A stretch of 64,000 nucleotides of DNA from Pedobacter glucosidilyticus (GCF_002483235.1 NZ_DLHN01000026.1:125143-189142), one strand, 5' to 3'; numbered from the stretch's first letter, positions 17,691 through 28,130 are shown. Made by a program: numbers and translations. Notes: generated from the sequence alone by a model not told the origin.

Positions 17691-20156
17691 ATGAAGAAAT
17701 ACATCTGCTTGTTGCCTTTAATAGCTCTTTCTGGGTTAAGCTTTAGTCAAACTGGTTTAGATAAAACTTTAAAACTTTGGTATAATAAGCCAGCCGCCAA
17801 TTGGAATGAAGCTTTACCTATTGGTAATGGACGTTTAGGGGCAATGATTTTTGGTGGCTCAGCTAAAGAGCAATTACAGCTCAATGAAGAAACGGTTTGG
17901 TCTGGTGGCCCTAATAACAATGTAACTGCCGAGTCTGGAAAAGCTATTCCCGCTGTAAGAAAACTCTTAGCAGAAGGGAAAATTGTAGAAGCTCAGGCTA
18001 TAGCCGATGTTGAACTCATGCCTAAAAAGAATAGCGGTATGATGTATCAACCTGTTGGAGATTTATTTTTAGATTTTCCTGGGCATGAGGAAGTTCAAGA
18101 TTATTACCGCGATTTAAATATCGAAAAAGCTGTTGCCACCGTAACTTATAAACTCAATGGCGTTAGTTATAAAAGGGAGATTTTTTCTTCTTTTGTAGAC
18201 CAAGCTATTGTAGTACGTTTAACGGCAAGCCAAAGCGGGAAAATAACTTTTAATGCTTCTTTAACATCGCCTTTACAGGGAGAGCAAAAAATAGCTGATC
18301 AAAAACTTATCCTTACCGGAACATCATCAGACCATGAGGGTGAAAAAGGTCAAGTAAAGTTTGAAACCCAAGTTAAGGTGCTTACCAATGGGGGTACAGC
18401 ACAGCTAGTAGATAACCAATGGAAGGTTAAAAATGCCAACTCGGCAACTATTTATATCGCAATCGCTACCAATTTTATTAATTATAAAGATGTATCAGGC
18501 AATGCATCCGCGAAAGCGAGTGCTTATTTAAATAAGGCTGTTCAGGTAAGTTATCCTCAGGCTTTGGCTAAACATATTCAGTTTTATCAGCAATATTTTA
18601 ATCGTGTAAAATTAGATTTAGGCCTTAACGATGCTGTTAAGAAGCCAACTAACCTCAGGATTTATGAGTTTGCTAAAAGTAACGATCCGCATTTAGCAGC
18701 GCTTTATTTTCAGTTTGGTAGATATTTATTAATCTCTAGCTCGCAGCCGGGTACACAACCTGCTAACCTGCAAGGTATCTGGAATGCGCAGGTTAATCCA
18801 TCTTGGGATAGTAAATATACCATCAATATCAATACAGAAATGAATTATTGGCCTGCAGAGCTCACCAATTTAACAGAGCTGCATGAGCCTTTATTTAAGT
18901 TGATTAAAGATATTGCTGTTACTGGTAAAGAAACCGCTCAGTTAATGTACGGAGCTAAAGGTTGGGTAGCGCATCATAACACAGATATTTGGAGAATTAC
19001 AGGTCCGGTTGATAGACCATTTGCTGGTTTATGGCCTATGGGTGGTACTTGGTTGAGTCAGCACCTTTGGGATAGATATGAGTTTACCGGAGATGTTAAT
19101 TTCTTAAAAGAGCATTATCCGATATTAAAAAGTGCTTGCGAATTTTATTTAGATGTTTTACAAGAAGAGCCTAAAAATAAATGGCTGGTGGTATCGCCAT
19201 CCAACTCTCCAGAAAATACACAAGTGGCTAAGCAAAGGGTATCTATTACGGCAGGCGCAACTATGGATAATCAACTCTTGTTTGATTTGTTTAGAAAAAC
19301 CATAAAAGCAGCTCAAATTTTAGGTGTTGATGCTGATTTTGCCAAACAATTAGCCGCTACACAAGCCCGATTAGCGCCTATGCAAATTGGTAAACATAGC
19401 CAATTACAAGAATGGATGTGGGATTTAGATCGTCCTGATGATAAACATCGTCATGTTTCTCATCTTTACGGCTTGTATCCAAGTAATCAAATATCGCCAT
19501 ACAAAACGCCAGAGTTATTTGATGCCGCCAGAACTTCTTTGTTGTACCGTGGCGACCCGGCAACAGGCTGGTCTATGGGTTGGAAAGTGAATTTATGGGC
19601 TAGATTTTTAGATGGAAATCATGCTTACAAATTAATTACAGACCAATTACGATTGGTAGATCCCGCAATGCCGATGAGTGTTACCGGAGGAGGTACTTAT
19701 CCTAATATGTTTGATGCCCATCCACCATTTCAAATAGATGGGAATTTTGGCTGTACAGCAGGTATTGCAGAAATGCTTTTGCAATCTCATGATGGTGCCA
19801 TACACATCTTACCTGCTTTGCCTGATAACTGGCCAAGCGGCAGCATAAAAGGCTTAAAAGCCAGAGGCGGTTTTGAGGTTGATATTGTTTGGAAGGATAA
19901 AAAACTAACCTCTTTAACAGTAAAATCTTCTTTAAACGGTAATTGTAGGTTAAGAATTAATGAAGATTTAATAGCTGTTATCCCGCAAGGTTTAAAACCT
20001 GCTAAGGGATTAAATGCTAATACTTTTTTTGAAGTCCCTGAAGTTAAAAAACCAATAATAGCTGCTGAGGCTAAAATAAATCCGGTAGGGATAAAAGTCT
20101 CTAAAGAATTTGATATAGATGCTAAACCGGGTAAAACCTATTCTTTTAATTTTTAA
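17691..20156 (+). CDS. GH95 alpha-L-fucosidase/alpha-L-galactosidase (copy 1)
   Basis: Inverting exo-glycosidase of 821 residues with signal peptide. Order of parts: N-terminal beta-sandwich (LWYNKPAANWNEALPIGNGRLGAM), (alpha/alpha)6 barrel, C-terminal beta domain. Catalytic residues are all present: Asn379 and Asn381 in TININTEMNYW, Glu near 508 in SPSNSPEN, and Asp683 in FQIDGNFG. The residue two before the first Asn is Thr377; in the alpha-L-fucosidase AfcA this place is His and in a characterised alpha-L-galactosidase it is Thr, so L-galactose is a reasonable substrate guess. One base after the GH2 gene and one base before a second GH95, so the three are an operon. Confidence 0.92.
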   Translation: MKKYICLLPLIALSGLSFSQTGLDKTLKLWYNKPAANWNEALPIGNGRLGAMIFGGSAKEQLQLNEETVWSGGPNNNVTAESGKAIPAVRKLLAEGKIVEAQAIADVELMPKKNSGMMYQPVGDLFLDFPGHEEVQDYYRDLNIEKAVATVTYKLNGVSYKREIFSSFVDQAIVVRLTASQSGKITFNASLTSPLQGEQKIADQKLILTGTSSDHEGEKGQVKFETQVKVLTNGGTAQLVDNQWKVKNANSATIYIAIATNFINYKDVSGNASAKASAYLNKAVQVSYPQALAKHIQFYQQYFNRVKLDLGLNDAVKKPTNLRIYEFAKSNDPHLAALYFQFGRYLLISSSQPGTQPANLQGIWNAQVNPSWDSKYTININTEMNYWPAELTNLTELHEPLFKLIKDIAVTGKETAQLMYGAKGWVAHHNTDIWRITGPVDRPFAGLWPMGGTWLSQHLWDRYEFTGDVNFLKEHYPILKSACEFYLDVLQEEPKNKWLVVSPSNSPENTQVAKQRVSITAGATMDNQLLFDLFRKTIKAAQILGVDADFAKQLAATQARLAPMQIGKHSQLQEWMWDLDRPDDKHRHVSHLYGLYPSNQISPYKTPELFDAARTSLLYRGDPATGWSMGWKVNLWARFLDGNHAYKLITDQLRLVDPAMPMSVTGGGTYPNMFDAHPPFQIDGNFGCTAGIAEMLLQSHDGAIHILPALPDNWPSGSIKGLKARGGFEVDIVWKDKKLTSLTVKSSLNGNCRLRINEDLIAVIPQGLKPAKGLNANTFFEVPEVKKPIIAAEAKINPVGIKVSKEFDIDAKPGKTYSFNF

Positions 20157-20157
20157 A

Positions 20158-22749
20158 ATGATGATGTTGAAACGTTTTTTGTTGATAGCTGCAACAGGCT
20201 TAACTGCTCATGTGACTATCGCTCAAGAGAATTTAAATAAATTGTGGTACCAAGCGCCAGCTAGAGTATGGGAAGAGGCTTTACCTTTAGGAAATGCCAA
20301 AACCGGAGCAATGGTTTTTGGTAACATCAGCAAAGAGCGTTTACAACTTAATAACAACACCTTATGGTCTGGTTATCCAAACCCGGGTAATAACCCCAAA
20401 GGTGCAGCGGCTTTACCACTAGTTAGGCAAGCCATCATCACAGAAGACTATGGTAAAGCCACAGATATTTGGAAGAAAAATCTACAAGGACCTTATTCTG
20501 CTCGCTATCTTACCATGGCAGATTTATATCTGGATTTTAACTTTAAAGATTCTACCGCAAGCACTTACAGAAGAGAGTTAGACATTAGCAAAGCCATCCA
20601 TAAGGTAACTTATAAAGTGGCGGGAGTTACATATACCAGAGAAACTTTTATCAGTCATCCCGATAAGGTTTTACTTGTACGCATAACTGCCGATAAGCCA
20701 AATGCTATTAGTTTTAATACACAGTTAAATAGCAAACTTAAATACGCTACACAAGCCAATGCAGCCAATTACTTGATTTTAAAAGGCAAAGCTCCTAAAC
20801 ATGTGGCACACAGAAGTACAGAACCAGAGCAGATTGTTTACGATGAAAAGGAGGGGATGACTTTTGAAGTTCATCTAAAAATTAAGACCGAAGGAGGTAC
20901 AGTAAAAGCTTTACAAAATCAATTACAAGTTAGTAAAGCCAATGCGGTAACCATTTATCTTACGGATGCTACCAGTTATAACGGTTTCGATAAATCGCCA
21001 GGTTTAGAAGGTAAAAATCCTGCTATACAGGCGCAAGCAGATATGAATAAAGCTTTTGCAAAGTCTTACGCTGCCATGAAACAGCTACATATTGCAGATC
21101 ATCAAAAGCTATTTAACCGTGTAAGTTTTGCTTTACAAAATAATCCTGATTTAGATAAATTACCAACCAACATCCGTTTGCAAAAGCAAGGTGTAAAAGG
21201 TAACGATCAAGGTTTACAGGCTTTGTATTTCCAATTTGGGAGATATTTGATGATTGCCGGCTCCAGACCGGGTTCTTTACCAACCAATTTGCAAGGCATC
21301 TGGAATGATTTGGTACAACCACCTTGGGGAAGTAATTATACCGCCAACATCAATACCCAAATGAATTATTGGCCAGCAGAAAACGGAAATCTTTCTGAAT
21401 TACACCATCCTTTGTTTGATTTTATTGAAAGGTTGGCCGTTAATGGAAAAGCAACATTAAAAACCAATTACGGTATTAATGAAGGCTGGACCGTACATCA
21501 CAATACAGATATTTGGGCTAAAACATCGCCAACAGGAGGCTATGATTGGGACCCTCGCGGTACGCCGCGTTGGTCGGCTTGGGCAATGGGCAGCCCTTGG
21601 TTTTGTATGCACTTATACGACCATTATTTGTATACTGGGGATATTAACTTCTTAAGAAACAAAGCTTATCCTTTAATGAAAGGTACCGCCCAGTTTTTAT
21701 TGAATTGGTTACAAGAAGATGCTAATGGACAGTTGGTTACCAATCCATCAACCTCACCAGAGAACGTATTTAAAATTGACGGTGAAGAGTACGAGATGAG
21801 CATGGCCACCACCATGGATATGGGTATTACCAAAGAGTTTTTTGCAGCTTTCTTACATACAGCTAAAGCTTTAAATGTTGATGCTGCTTTAAGAGCTCGG
21901 GTAGAAAATGCTTATCAAAAATTGTATCCTTACAAAATAGGAAAACATGGGCAGTTGCAAGAGTGGTTTAAAGATTGGGATGATCCGGAAGATAAACACC
22001 GACATATTTCTCATCTATTTGGCTTATTTCCAGGTAATCATATCACCATACAACATACACCAGAATTGGCAGCAGCTTCCAAGCAATCTCTTATCCACCG
22101 TGGAGATATCAGTACAGGTTGGTCTATGGCGTGGAAAATCAACTGGTGGGCAAGATTACAAGACGGAAATAAAGCTTTGGAGATATTAAAAGCCGGTTTA
22201 ACGGAAATAGACCCTGTGCAAAAGAAAGAAGATGGCGCTGGGTCTAATGCCCAATTAAGTAATTTTCAAACGAGTGGCGGCGGTACTTATCCAAACATGT
22301 TTGATGCGCATCCTCCCTTTCAAATAGATGGTAATTTTGGAGCAACAGCAGGTGTTATAGAAATGTTAATGCAAAGCCATACCGATGCTATAAATTTACT
22401 GCCAGCGCTGCCTAAAGAATGGGCAAAAGGCACTATCAAAGGGATTAAAGCAAGAGGAAATTTTACTGTAGATGTTTCTTGGGATAAAGGCCAGCTAACA
22501 CAAGCTACTCTAATATCTCATTTAGGAGGCAACTGCCGTTTAACTACTAAAATACCTGTTAAAGTTGTTGGGGTAGTTAGTAAAGCAGCATCGGGTAAAA
22601 ACCCAAATCCTTTATATTATCAGTTTGATGAGGTTAAATTCGATAAAGTAGCACAAGTTAAACTGCCAAACTTAAATGTATCAAAAGAATTTACCATAGA
22701 TTTTAATACCCAAAAGGGCATGAAATATATTATTATGCCTTTATTGTAG
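20158..22749 (+). CDS. GH95 alpha-L-fucosidase/alpha-L-galactosidase (copy 2)
   Basis: 863 residues from the ATG at 20158, which follows the previous stop by one base and starts directly with the signal peptide; an earlier in-frame ATG at 20119 lies inside the preceding gene and is rejected. Same architecture as copy 1: LWYQAPARVWEEALPLGNAKTGAM, then Asn397 and Asn399 in TANINTQMNYW, Glu in NPSTSPEN and Asp724 in FQIDGNFG, so it should be active. Thr395 again takes the place that is His in AfcA. It is only distantly similar to copy 1 outside the active site and has inserts (for example KTSPTGGYDWDPRGTPRW), so the two likely act on different linkages rather than being a recent duplication. Confidence 0.92.
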   Translation: MMMLKRFLLIAATGLTAHVTIAQENLNKLWYQAPARVWEEALPLGNAKTGAMVFGNISKERLQLNNNTLWSGYPNPGNNPKGAAALPLVRQAIITEDYGKATDIWKKNLQGPYSARYLTMADLYLDFNFKDSTASTYRRELDISKAIHKVTYKVAGVTYTRETFISHPDKVLLVRITADKPNAISFNTQLNSKLKYATQANAANYLILKGKAPKHVAHRSTEPEQIVYDEKEGMTFEVHLKIKTEGGTVKALQNQLQVSKANAVTIYLTDATSYNGFDKSPGLEGKNPAIQAQADMNKAFAKSYAAMKQLHIADHQKLFNRVSFALQNNPDLDKLPTNIRLQKQGVKGNDQGLQALYFQFGRYLMIAGSRPGSLPTNLQGIWNDLVQPPWGSNYTANINTQMNYWPAENGNLSELHHPLFDFIERLAVNGKATLKTNYGINEGWTVHHNTDIWAKTSPTGGYDWDPRGTPRWSAWAMGSPWFCMHLYDHYLYTGDINFLRNKAYPLMKGTAQFLLNWLQEDANGQLVTNPSTSPENVFKIDGEEYEMSMATTMDMGITKEFFAAFLHTAKALNVDAALRARVENAYQKLYPYKIGKHGQLQEWFKDWDDPEDKHRHISHLFGLFPGNHITIQHTPELAAASKQSLIHRGDISTGWSMAWKINWWARLQDGNKALEILKAGLTEIDPVQKKEDGAGSNAQLSNFQTSGGGTYPNMFDAHPPFQIDGNFGATAGVIEMLMQSHTDAINLLPALPKEWAKGTIKGIKARGNFTVDVSWDKGQLTQATLISHLGGNCRLTTKIPVKVVGVVSKAASGKNPNPLYYQFDEVKFDKVAQVKLPNLNVSKEFTIDFNTQKGMKYIIMPLL

Positions 22750-22874
22750 ACTTTTATGTTTGTGTAACAATCATATAGGATGTTAATTCAGCTTATTTTT
22801 AAGGTAATTGATGTGATTTTTATACCATAAAAATGCTGTTTATTTGGTATAACCATAATAACCAATTTTATTAC

Positions 22875-24386
22875 ATGAAATTATATCCTGTAAAGGTCTT
22901 GTTGCTGGTAGCAATGACCACCACGCTTCTTTTTGCGTTTTCCAGTGCTACATGGCAGTCTAAGTTTTTAAAAGTTAATGCCGATGGCAGTATTACCTAT
23001 TTTCCTGATGAACAAGGTAATACCATCCCAGATTTTAGCCGAGTAGGCTATCACCACGGAGATAAAGCAATTCCTGATGTGAAAATTGTAAAAACACTCA
23101 CCGCACCTGCATCTGGTGATAGCGAAAAACTGATACAACAAGCTATTGATGAAGTAGCTAAACTAAAGCCTAATACTATGGGGCATCGGGGTGCTATTTT
23201 ACTCAAAAAAGGGACTTACAAAATACCCGGTGTTATTAAAATTAATACTGGGGGTATTGTGTTAAGAGGAGAAAAAGGTACTGTTTTAGTGGCGTCAGGT
23301 AAAGTAAAAAGAAACCTAATTGTGGTTTCTGGTGCTGGTGATGTTCAAGAGCTTAGCACCACAAGAGTTAAAATAACGGATGATTATGTGCCTGTGGGAA
23401 CTAAATCTTTTAAAGTAAAATCTGCAAAAGCTTATCAGGTTGGGGATGATATTGTTGTATACAGACCAGCGACAGAAAAATGGATTGCCGATTTAAAAAT
23501 GGATAAAATAGTTCCCAAATCAGACACCAGACAATGGGATACCAAAACTTATAACTTTCCGTTTGAACGTAAAATCACTAAAATAGAAGGAAACACAATT
23601 TTTATAGATAATCCTATTGTGATGGCTATGGAAGCACAATACGGTGGTGGTGAAGTTTATAAATATACTTTTACGGGAAGAATTAAAGAAGTAGGTATAG
23701 AAAACCTACAGATAGAGTCTGAATATGCCAATGATACTGATGAAGAACATGGTTGGATAGCCGTACAGTTTAATAAAGTTGAGAATGCTTGGGCTAGAAA
23801 TATAGTTTCTAAATATTTTGGATATTCTTGCGTGAGCTTAGAAAGAGGAGCTAAAAAAGTTACCGTTATAGATTCTAAATGCTTAGACGGAAAATCGCAA
23901 ATTACAGGTGGCAGACGTTATTCTTTTAATAATGTAGGGCAGCAAAACCTCTTCATGAATTTAGAAACCACCGAAGGCAGACATGATTATGTGACTGCAG
24001 CACAAGTTTTAGGGCCCAATGTGTTTTACAATTGTAAAGCATCTAAAACCCATTCTGATATTGGTCCGCACCACCGCTGGACCATGGGTACCCTTTACGA
24101 TAACGTTGTAACAGACGGGCAAATAAATGTTCAAGACAGAGGTAACTCGGGTACAGGACATGGTTGGGCTGGCGTAAACCAAGTGTTTTGGAATTGCCGA
24201 GCGAAAGAAATAACCTTGCAAAATCCTTATGTAAGCGGTAAAAACTATGCTATCGGTGTTATAGCAGAAAAAAGAATCAATACAAAACTTGGCGACCGCC
24301 CAGATGGAGAATGGGAAGGGCAAAATAAAGCAGGCTTGCAGCCCAGTTCTTTGTATTTAGCGCAATTAAACGCTCGTAAAAAATAA
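22875..24386 (+). CDS. Secreted right-handed beta-helix protein, GPHHRW family (second copy)
   Basis: 503 residues from the ATG at 22875, which begins the signal sequence; the ATG at 22833 would add 14 polar residues ahead of it. It is a paralogue of the lipoprotein at 13495-15189 and shares GGRRYSFN, GPNVF, SDIGPHHRW, GTGHGWAG..QVFWNCR and SLYLAQL, but has no lipobox, so it is probably periplasmic while the other is lipid-anchored. Beta-helix turns are visible (GAILLKKGTYKI, GIVLRGEKG, YFGYSCVSLERG). Enzyme class not recognised; a lyase/hydrolase role on uronate-rich chains is inferred. The 125-base gap before it may hold a minor promoter. Confidence 0.7.
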   Translation: MKLYPVKVLLLVAMTTTLLFAFSSATWQSKFLKVNADGSITYFPDEQGNTIPDFSRVGYHHGDKAIPDVKIVKTLTAPASGDSEKLIQQAIDEVAKLKPNTMGHRGAILLKKGTYKIPGVIKINTGGIVLRGEKGTVLVASGKVKRNLIVVSGAGDVQELSTTRVKITDDYVPVGTKSFKVKSAKAYQVGDDIVVYRPATEKWIADLKMDKIVPKSDTRQWDTKTYNFPFERKITKIEGNTIFIDNPIVMAMEAQYGGGEVYKYTFTGRIKEVGIENLQIESEYANDTDEEHGWIAVQFNKVENAWARNIVSKYFGYSCVSLERGAKKVTVIDSKCLDGKSQITGGRRYSFNNVGQQNLFMNLETTEGRHDYVTAAQVLGPNVFYNCKASKTHSDIGPHHRWTMGTLYDNVVTDGQINVQDRGNSGTGHGWAGVNQVFWNCRAKEITLQNPYVSGKNYAIGVIAEKRINTKLGDRPDGEWEGQNKAGLQPSSLYLAQLNARKK

Positions 24387-24401
24387 AAATCGTTATTCAT
24401 C

Positions 24402-26555
24402 ATGAAGAAAATAAGTTTAATAGTTGCTTGCTTTTGTTTAATAGCAATTCAAGCGTTTTCTCAAGCTATACAATGGACAGAAGTTTATCCCGGCGTATGG
24501 AAAGGTGTAGCTGGTAAACCAGAAAATTTTGATTTATTAAAAGCAGCAGGCGCTAAGCCTAATGCAAACGCTTTAGCTAAAATAGGTAGTGCTAATTTCC
24601 CTTTGAAACAAGCCGATATTAAATTTGAATTACAAGACGGAAAAACATTTTTAAGTTTCCCTTTAGAACTGGAAGAACAACTGTATGGTTTTGGTTTGAA
24701 TTTCCAAACTGTGCATCAAAGAGCTAAGGTTTTAGAGCTACATGTAGACCACTATGGAGGTAAAGATAATGGTCGTACACATGCTCCAGTGCCTTTTTAC
24801 ATGTCTTCCAAAGGTTATGGTGTTTTCATCAACTCGGCCAGATATATTAAAGTATGGGCAGGAACAAGTTTAAGAAAAGATAGCCCTATTTTTCCAGCAG
24901 AACCGGTAGATAGAACGGCAGGTAAAAACTGGCAATCAAGAAATACTTCTGATGCTGTTGAAATTTTAGTGCCAGCAGAAGGGGTAGAGTTTTATGTTTT
25001 TGCTGGTCCAAAACCGTTACAAGTTATGCAACGCTATAACTTATTTAACGGCGGCGGTTATTTACCTCCAAGATGGGGTTTAGGCTTTACTCAACGTGTT
25101 AAAACAAAATTTACCGATGCTGAAGTAAAAGAAGAAGTTAAGGCTTTTCAGGATAAGGGTTATCCTTTAGATTTTGTGGGTTTAGAACCAGGTTGGCAAA
25201 GTTGGGCCTATCCAGGGAGTTTTACTTGGGATAAAGGCAGATATCCAAACCCACAGGCTTTTGTAAAAGAAATGCTTGATAAAGGCATCAGGTTAAACCT
25301 TTGGATAAATCCTTATGTATCGCCAAAAGCTAGTTTTTATAAAGAAATAAGACCATTAACAGGTTCACATACCGTATGGCGTGGTGCAGTTCCTGATTTT
25401 AATTTGCCAGAAGCCAGAAAAATATTCTTTAACCAGCTTAAACAAGACCAAATAGATATTGGCGTAAGCGGGTACAAAATAGATGAAGTTGATGGTTATG
25501 ATTATCATTTATGGCCAGATATTGCAAAATTTCCTTCCGGAGTATCTGCCGAGCAAATGAGACAAACTTATGGTTTAATGGTACAACGCTACACTTCAGA
25601 TTTGTTTAAGGAGCGTAACCAAAGAACTTTTGGATTGGTAAGAGCATCAAATGGAGGCGGTACTTCTTTCCCTTATGTCATCTATAACGATTATTATAAC
25701 CACGAAGATTTTATCACCGCTTTAATTAATAGTGGTTTCTCTGGCGTATTATGGACTCCAGAGGTTAGAGCATCAAAAACTGGTGAAGAATGGTTAAGAA
25801 GATTCCAATCTAACGTATTTTCTCCAATGGCTATGATTAACGCTTGGTCATCGGGTACAAAACCTTGGACATACCCAGATGTTGCCGAACAAGTAAAAGA
25901 GTTTTCTTTATTGAGGATGAAAATGATGCCTTATTGGTATACCACTTTTGCCAAGTATCATTTTGAAGGAGTTCCGCCTTTTAGAGCGATGAATTTAGAA
26001 GAAGGTTTCCAACAAGAGGTAAAAAAAGAAGTAGCTCAAGGAAACGTTAATTTGGAAGAAAACCCTTATGCTGAAGCTACTTCTAAAGAAATTAAAGACC
26101 AATACATGGCTGGAGATTATTTACTGGTAGCACCAATGTTTACTGGTCAAACATCAAGAAAAGTAGTGTTACCAAAAGGTAAATGGTATGATTTCTATAC
26201 CGGAGATTTTGTTGGTGATGGTAAAGTCATTACCGTTACCCCAGGTTTAGATAAGATACCTGTTTTCGTAAAAGATGGTGGTATTATACCGATGATGCCT
26301 GCCAAATTACATGCGCCTAAACTGAATGAGAAAGTTGATTTAGAGGTGAGATTTTATGGTGAAAAACCAGCTTCTTTTATGCTTTATGATGATGATGGTG
26401 AAACCTTTAATTACGAAAAAGGAGCTTACAGCTGGAGAGAAATTAAAATTGAAAAGCTAAAAAACGGAACATTTAAAGGTTCTATATCAGCTCCAGAAAA
26501 AGGTAAACCTAATACCATTGGTAAGGTAAGTTTTACCTATATGACTAAGAAATAA
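24402..26555 (+). CDS. GH31 family alpha-glycosidase
   Basis: 717-residue secreted protein (signal ending near QAFSQ). N-terminal beta-sandwich, then a TIM barrel with the retaining nucleophile Asp in YKIDEVDGYD near residue 360. The acid/base region reads RASNGGGTSFPYVIYNDYYNHEDF rather than the common RSxxxGxQRYPxxWSGD, so the acid/base Asp is probably the one in IYND. This marks an unusual subgroup and makes plain alpha-glucosidase activity unlikely; alpha-galactose, alpha-xylose or another alpha-sugar is possible. C-terminal beta domains complete the family layout. Lies 15 bases after the beta-helix gene and 22 before GH88. Confidence 0.88.
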   Translation: MKKISLIVACFCLIAIQAFSQAIQWTEVYPGVWKGVAGKPENFDLLKAAGAKPNANALAKIGSANFPLKQADIKFELQDGKTFLSFPLELEEQLYGFGLNFQTVHQRAKVLELHVDHYGGKDNGRTHAPVPFYMSSKGYGVFINSARYIKVWAGTSLRKDSPIFPAEPVDRTAGKNWQSRNTSDAVEILVPAEGVEFYVFAGPKPLQVMQRYNLFNGGGYLPPRWGLGFTQRVKTKFTDAEVKEEVKAFQDKGYPLDFVGLEPGWQSWAYPGSFTWDKGRYPNPQAFVKEMLDKGIRLNLWINPYVSPKASFYKEIRPLTGSHTVWRGAVPDFNLPEARKIFFNQLKQDQIDIGVSGYKIDEVDGYDYHLWPDIAKFPSGVSAEQMRQTYGLMVQRYTSDLFKERNQRTFGLVRASNGGGTSFPYVIYNDYYNHEDFITALINSGFSGVLWTPEVRASKTGEEWLRRFQSNVFSPMAMINAWSSGTKPWTYPDVAEQVKEFSLLRMKMMPYWYTTFAKYHFEGVPPFRAMNLEEGFQQEVKKEVAQGNVNLEENPYAEATSKEIKDQYMAGDYLLVAPMFTGQTSRKVVLPKGKWYDFYTGDFVGDGKVITVTPGLDKIPVFVKDGGIIPMMPAKLHAPKLNEKVDLEVRFYGEKPASFMLYDDDGETFNYEKGAYSWREIKIEKLKNGTFKGSISAPEKGKPNTIGKVSFTYMTKK

Positions 26556-26577
26556 TACATACTTCAAACTATAAATA

Positions 26578-27765
26578 ATGAAATATTTTAAACTGATTCT
26601 TACGTTAGCCTTATTTAATAATGCTGCTTTTGCACAAAAAGTAAGCATTAAAAAGGCTTTTAAACATGCCGAAAAGCAAACAGCAGTCATGCTTACAGAA
26701 GTAGAAAGGGCTAAAGCTAAAACAACCAATAAGAAGTTAGTATCGCCACGTACCATAGAAAATGGCGAGTTAAAATTGGTGGCTTCAAGAGATTGGACAA
26801 GTGGTTTCTTCCCGGGTGTACTTTGGTTTTTACATGAGAACAATAAGAAAAATAATACTTGGGTTACAGAAGCTAAAAAGTTTACTGCCGATATTGAAGA
26901 AGAAAAAACAAACGGAACAACCCACGATATGGGTTTTAAAGTTTATTGCAGCTTTGGAACAGGTTATAGGTTAACAAATGATCCACATTATAAAGATGTG
27001 ATAATACAATCTGCAAAAACTTTAATGACCAGGTTTAACCCTAAAACTGGGGCTATTTTATCTTGGGATCATAGTAGAGATAAATGGGTAAACCCCGTAA
27101 TTATTGATAACATGATGAACCTGGAATTGCTTTTTGCAGCTACCAAATTAACTGGCGATTCTTCTTTTTACAAAGTAGCGGTTACCCATGCTAATACGAC
27201 TATGAAAAACCATTTTAGACCAGATTATAGCTCGTACCACGTAATAGATTATGACCCAAATACAGGTGCGGTGCTTAAGAAAAATACGCATCAAGGATAT
27301 TTTCACGAATCCGCATGGTCTAGAGGGCAAGCTTGGGCATTATATGGCTATACTTTATGTTACAGAGAAACTAAAAACCCAGCTTATTTAGCACAGGCAG
27401 AAAACATCGCGAAGTTTTACCTTAACCATAAAAACCTACCAGAAGATTTAGTGCCTTACTGCGATTTTGATTCTAAAAAAATACCCAACGAAGCTCGTGA
27501 TGCATCGGCAGCAGCTATCGTAGCGTCTAGCTTGTACGAGTTAAGTACTTATGCACCAGATAAGAAGTCGTATTATCAGCAAAAAGCAGATAAAATGCTA
27601 CATAGTTTAAGTACAAAATACACCGCTCCGGTGGGCGAGGCTAAAGGTTTTATCTTGCTTCATAGTACAGGTGCTGCACCTTCTAACAGCGAGGTTGATG
27701 TGCCTTTAAACTATGCAGATTACTATTATCTAGAAGCTTTATTAAGAAAAAGACAGTTAAAATAA
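26578..27765 (+). CDS. GH88 unsaturated glucuronyl hydrolase (copy 1)
   Basis: Removes delta-4,5-unsaturated uronate from lyase products by hydrating the vinyl ether. 395 residues, signal peptide ending near NAAFAQ. Conserved parts: RDWTSGFFPG near 75, THDMGF with the first catalytic Asp near 117, IIDNMMNLELL with the second near 178, and SAWSRGQAWALYGY near 246. Length is standard. Last gene of the 11731 operon; a 365-base gap follows. A second copy at 59565-60785 shares every motif. Presence of two GH88 and one GH105 shows that lyases generate several unsaturated products here. Confidence 0.92.
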   Translation: MKYFKLILTLALFNNAAFAQKVSIKKAFKHAEKQTAVMLTEVERAKAKTTNKKLVSPRTIENGELKLVASRDWTSGFFPGVLWFLHENNKKNNTWVTEAKKFTADIEEEKTNGTTHDMGFKVYCSFGTGYRLTNDPHYKDVIIQSAKTLMTRFNPKTGAILSWDHSRDKWVNPVIIDNMMNLELLFAATKLTGDSSFYKVAVTHANTTMKNHFRPDYSSYHVIDYDPNTGAVLKKNTHQGYFHESAWSRGQAWALYGYTLCYRETKNPAYLAQAENIAKFYLNHKNLPEDLVPYCDFDSKKIPNEARDASAAAIVASSLYELSTYAPDKKSYYQQKADKMLHSLSTKYTAPVGEAKGFILLHSTGAAPSNSEVDVPLNYADYYYLEALLRKRQLK

Positions 27766-28130
27766 GTTGATCATCTACCTATGAAAAACATTGTTTTTAG
27801 CTGCAAAAATCTGCCAAAATAACTTACTTAATAGCTAATTGCTCCTACCATTTTAAGCTAAAATTACTGTTTATTTGATTTAATCAATTTTAAATCTTGC
27901 TTTAGTGCAACATGCATTTTAGCATATAAATGGCCTAAAGATTTTTGATTATAGTTTATTGAAATGATACGCTTTAAGTTCTTGAAACAGGCTTTCATGC
28001 GAATTTAAAATATAGAAAGAAGTTGCTCCTCATCAAGGTGTTAAGTTCCGGGGTATTTATCACTCTTGGTTTAGTAACTTCTTTTTTAAAGGCTTAATAA
28101 CCTACAAACAGTAATAATGATAACAAGCTT
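27766..28130. other. Intergenic region upstream of the 28131 operon
   Basis: 365 AT-rich bases with no coding frame. No terminator-grade hairpin was found after the GH88 gene. TTTATTTG at about 27870 is one mismatch from the -7 consensus and is too far from the start to be convincing. A promoter probably lies here, but I cannot place it. Confidence 0.4.

Noticed and set aside
26487..26843. 118-residue minus-strand frame
   Set aside because: Spans the GH31/GH88 junction in antisense; composition follows the sense genes.
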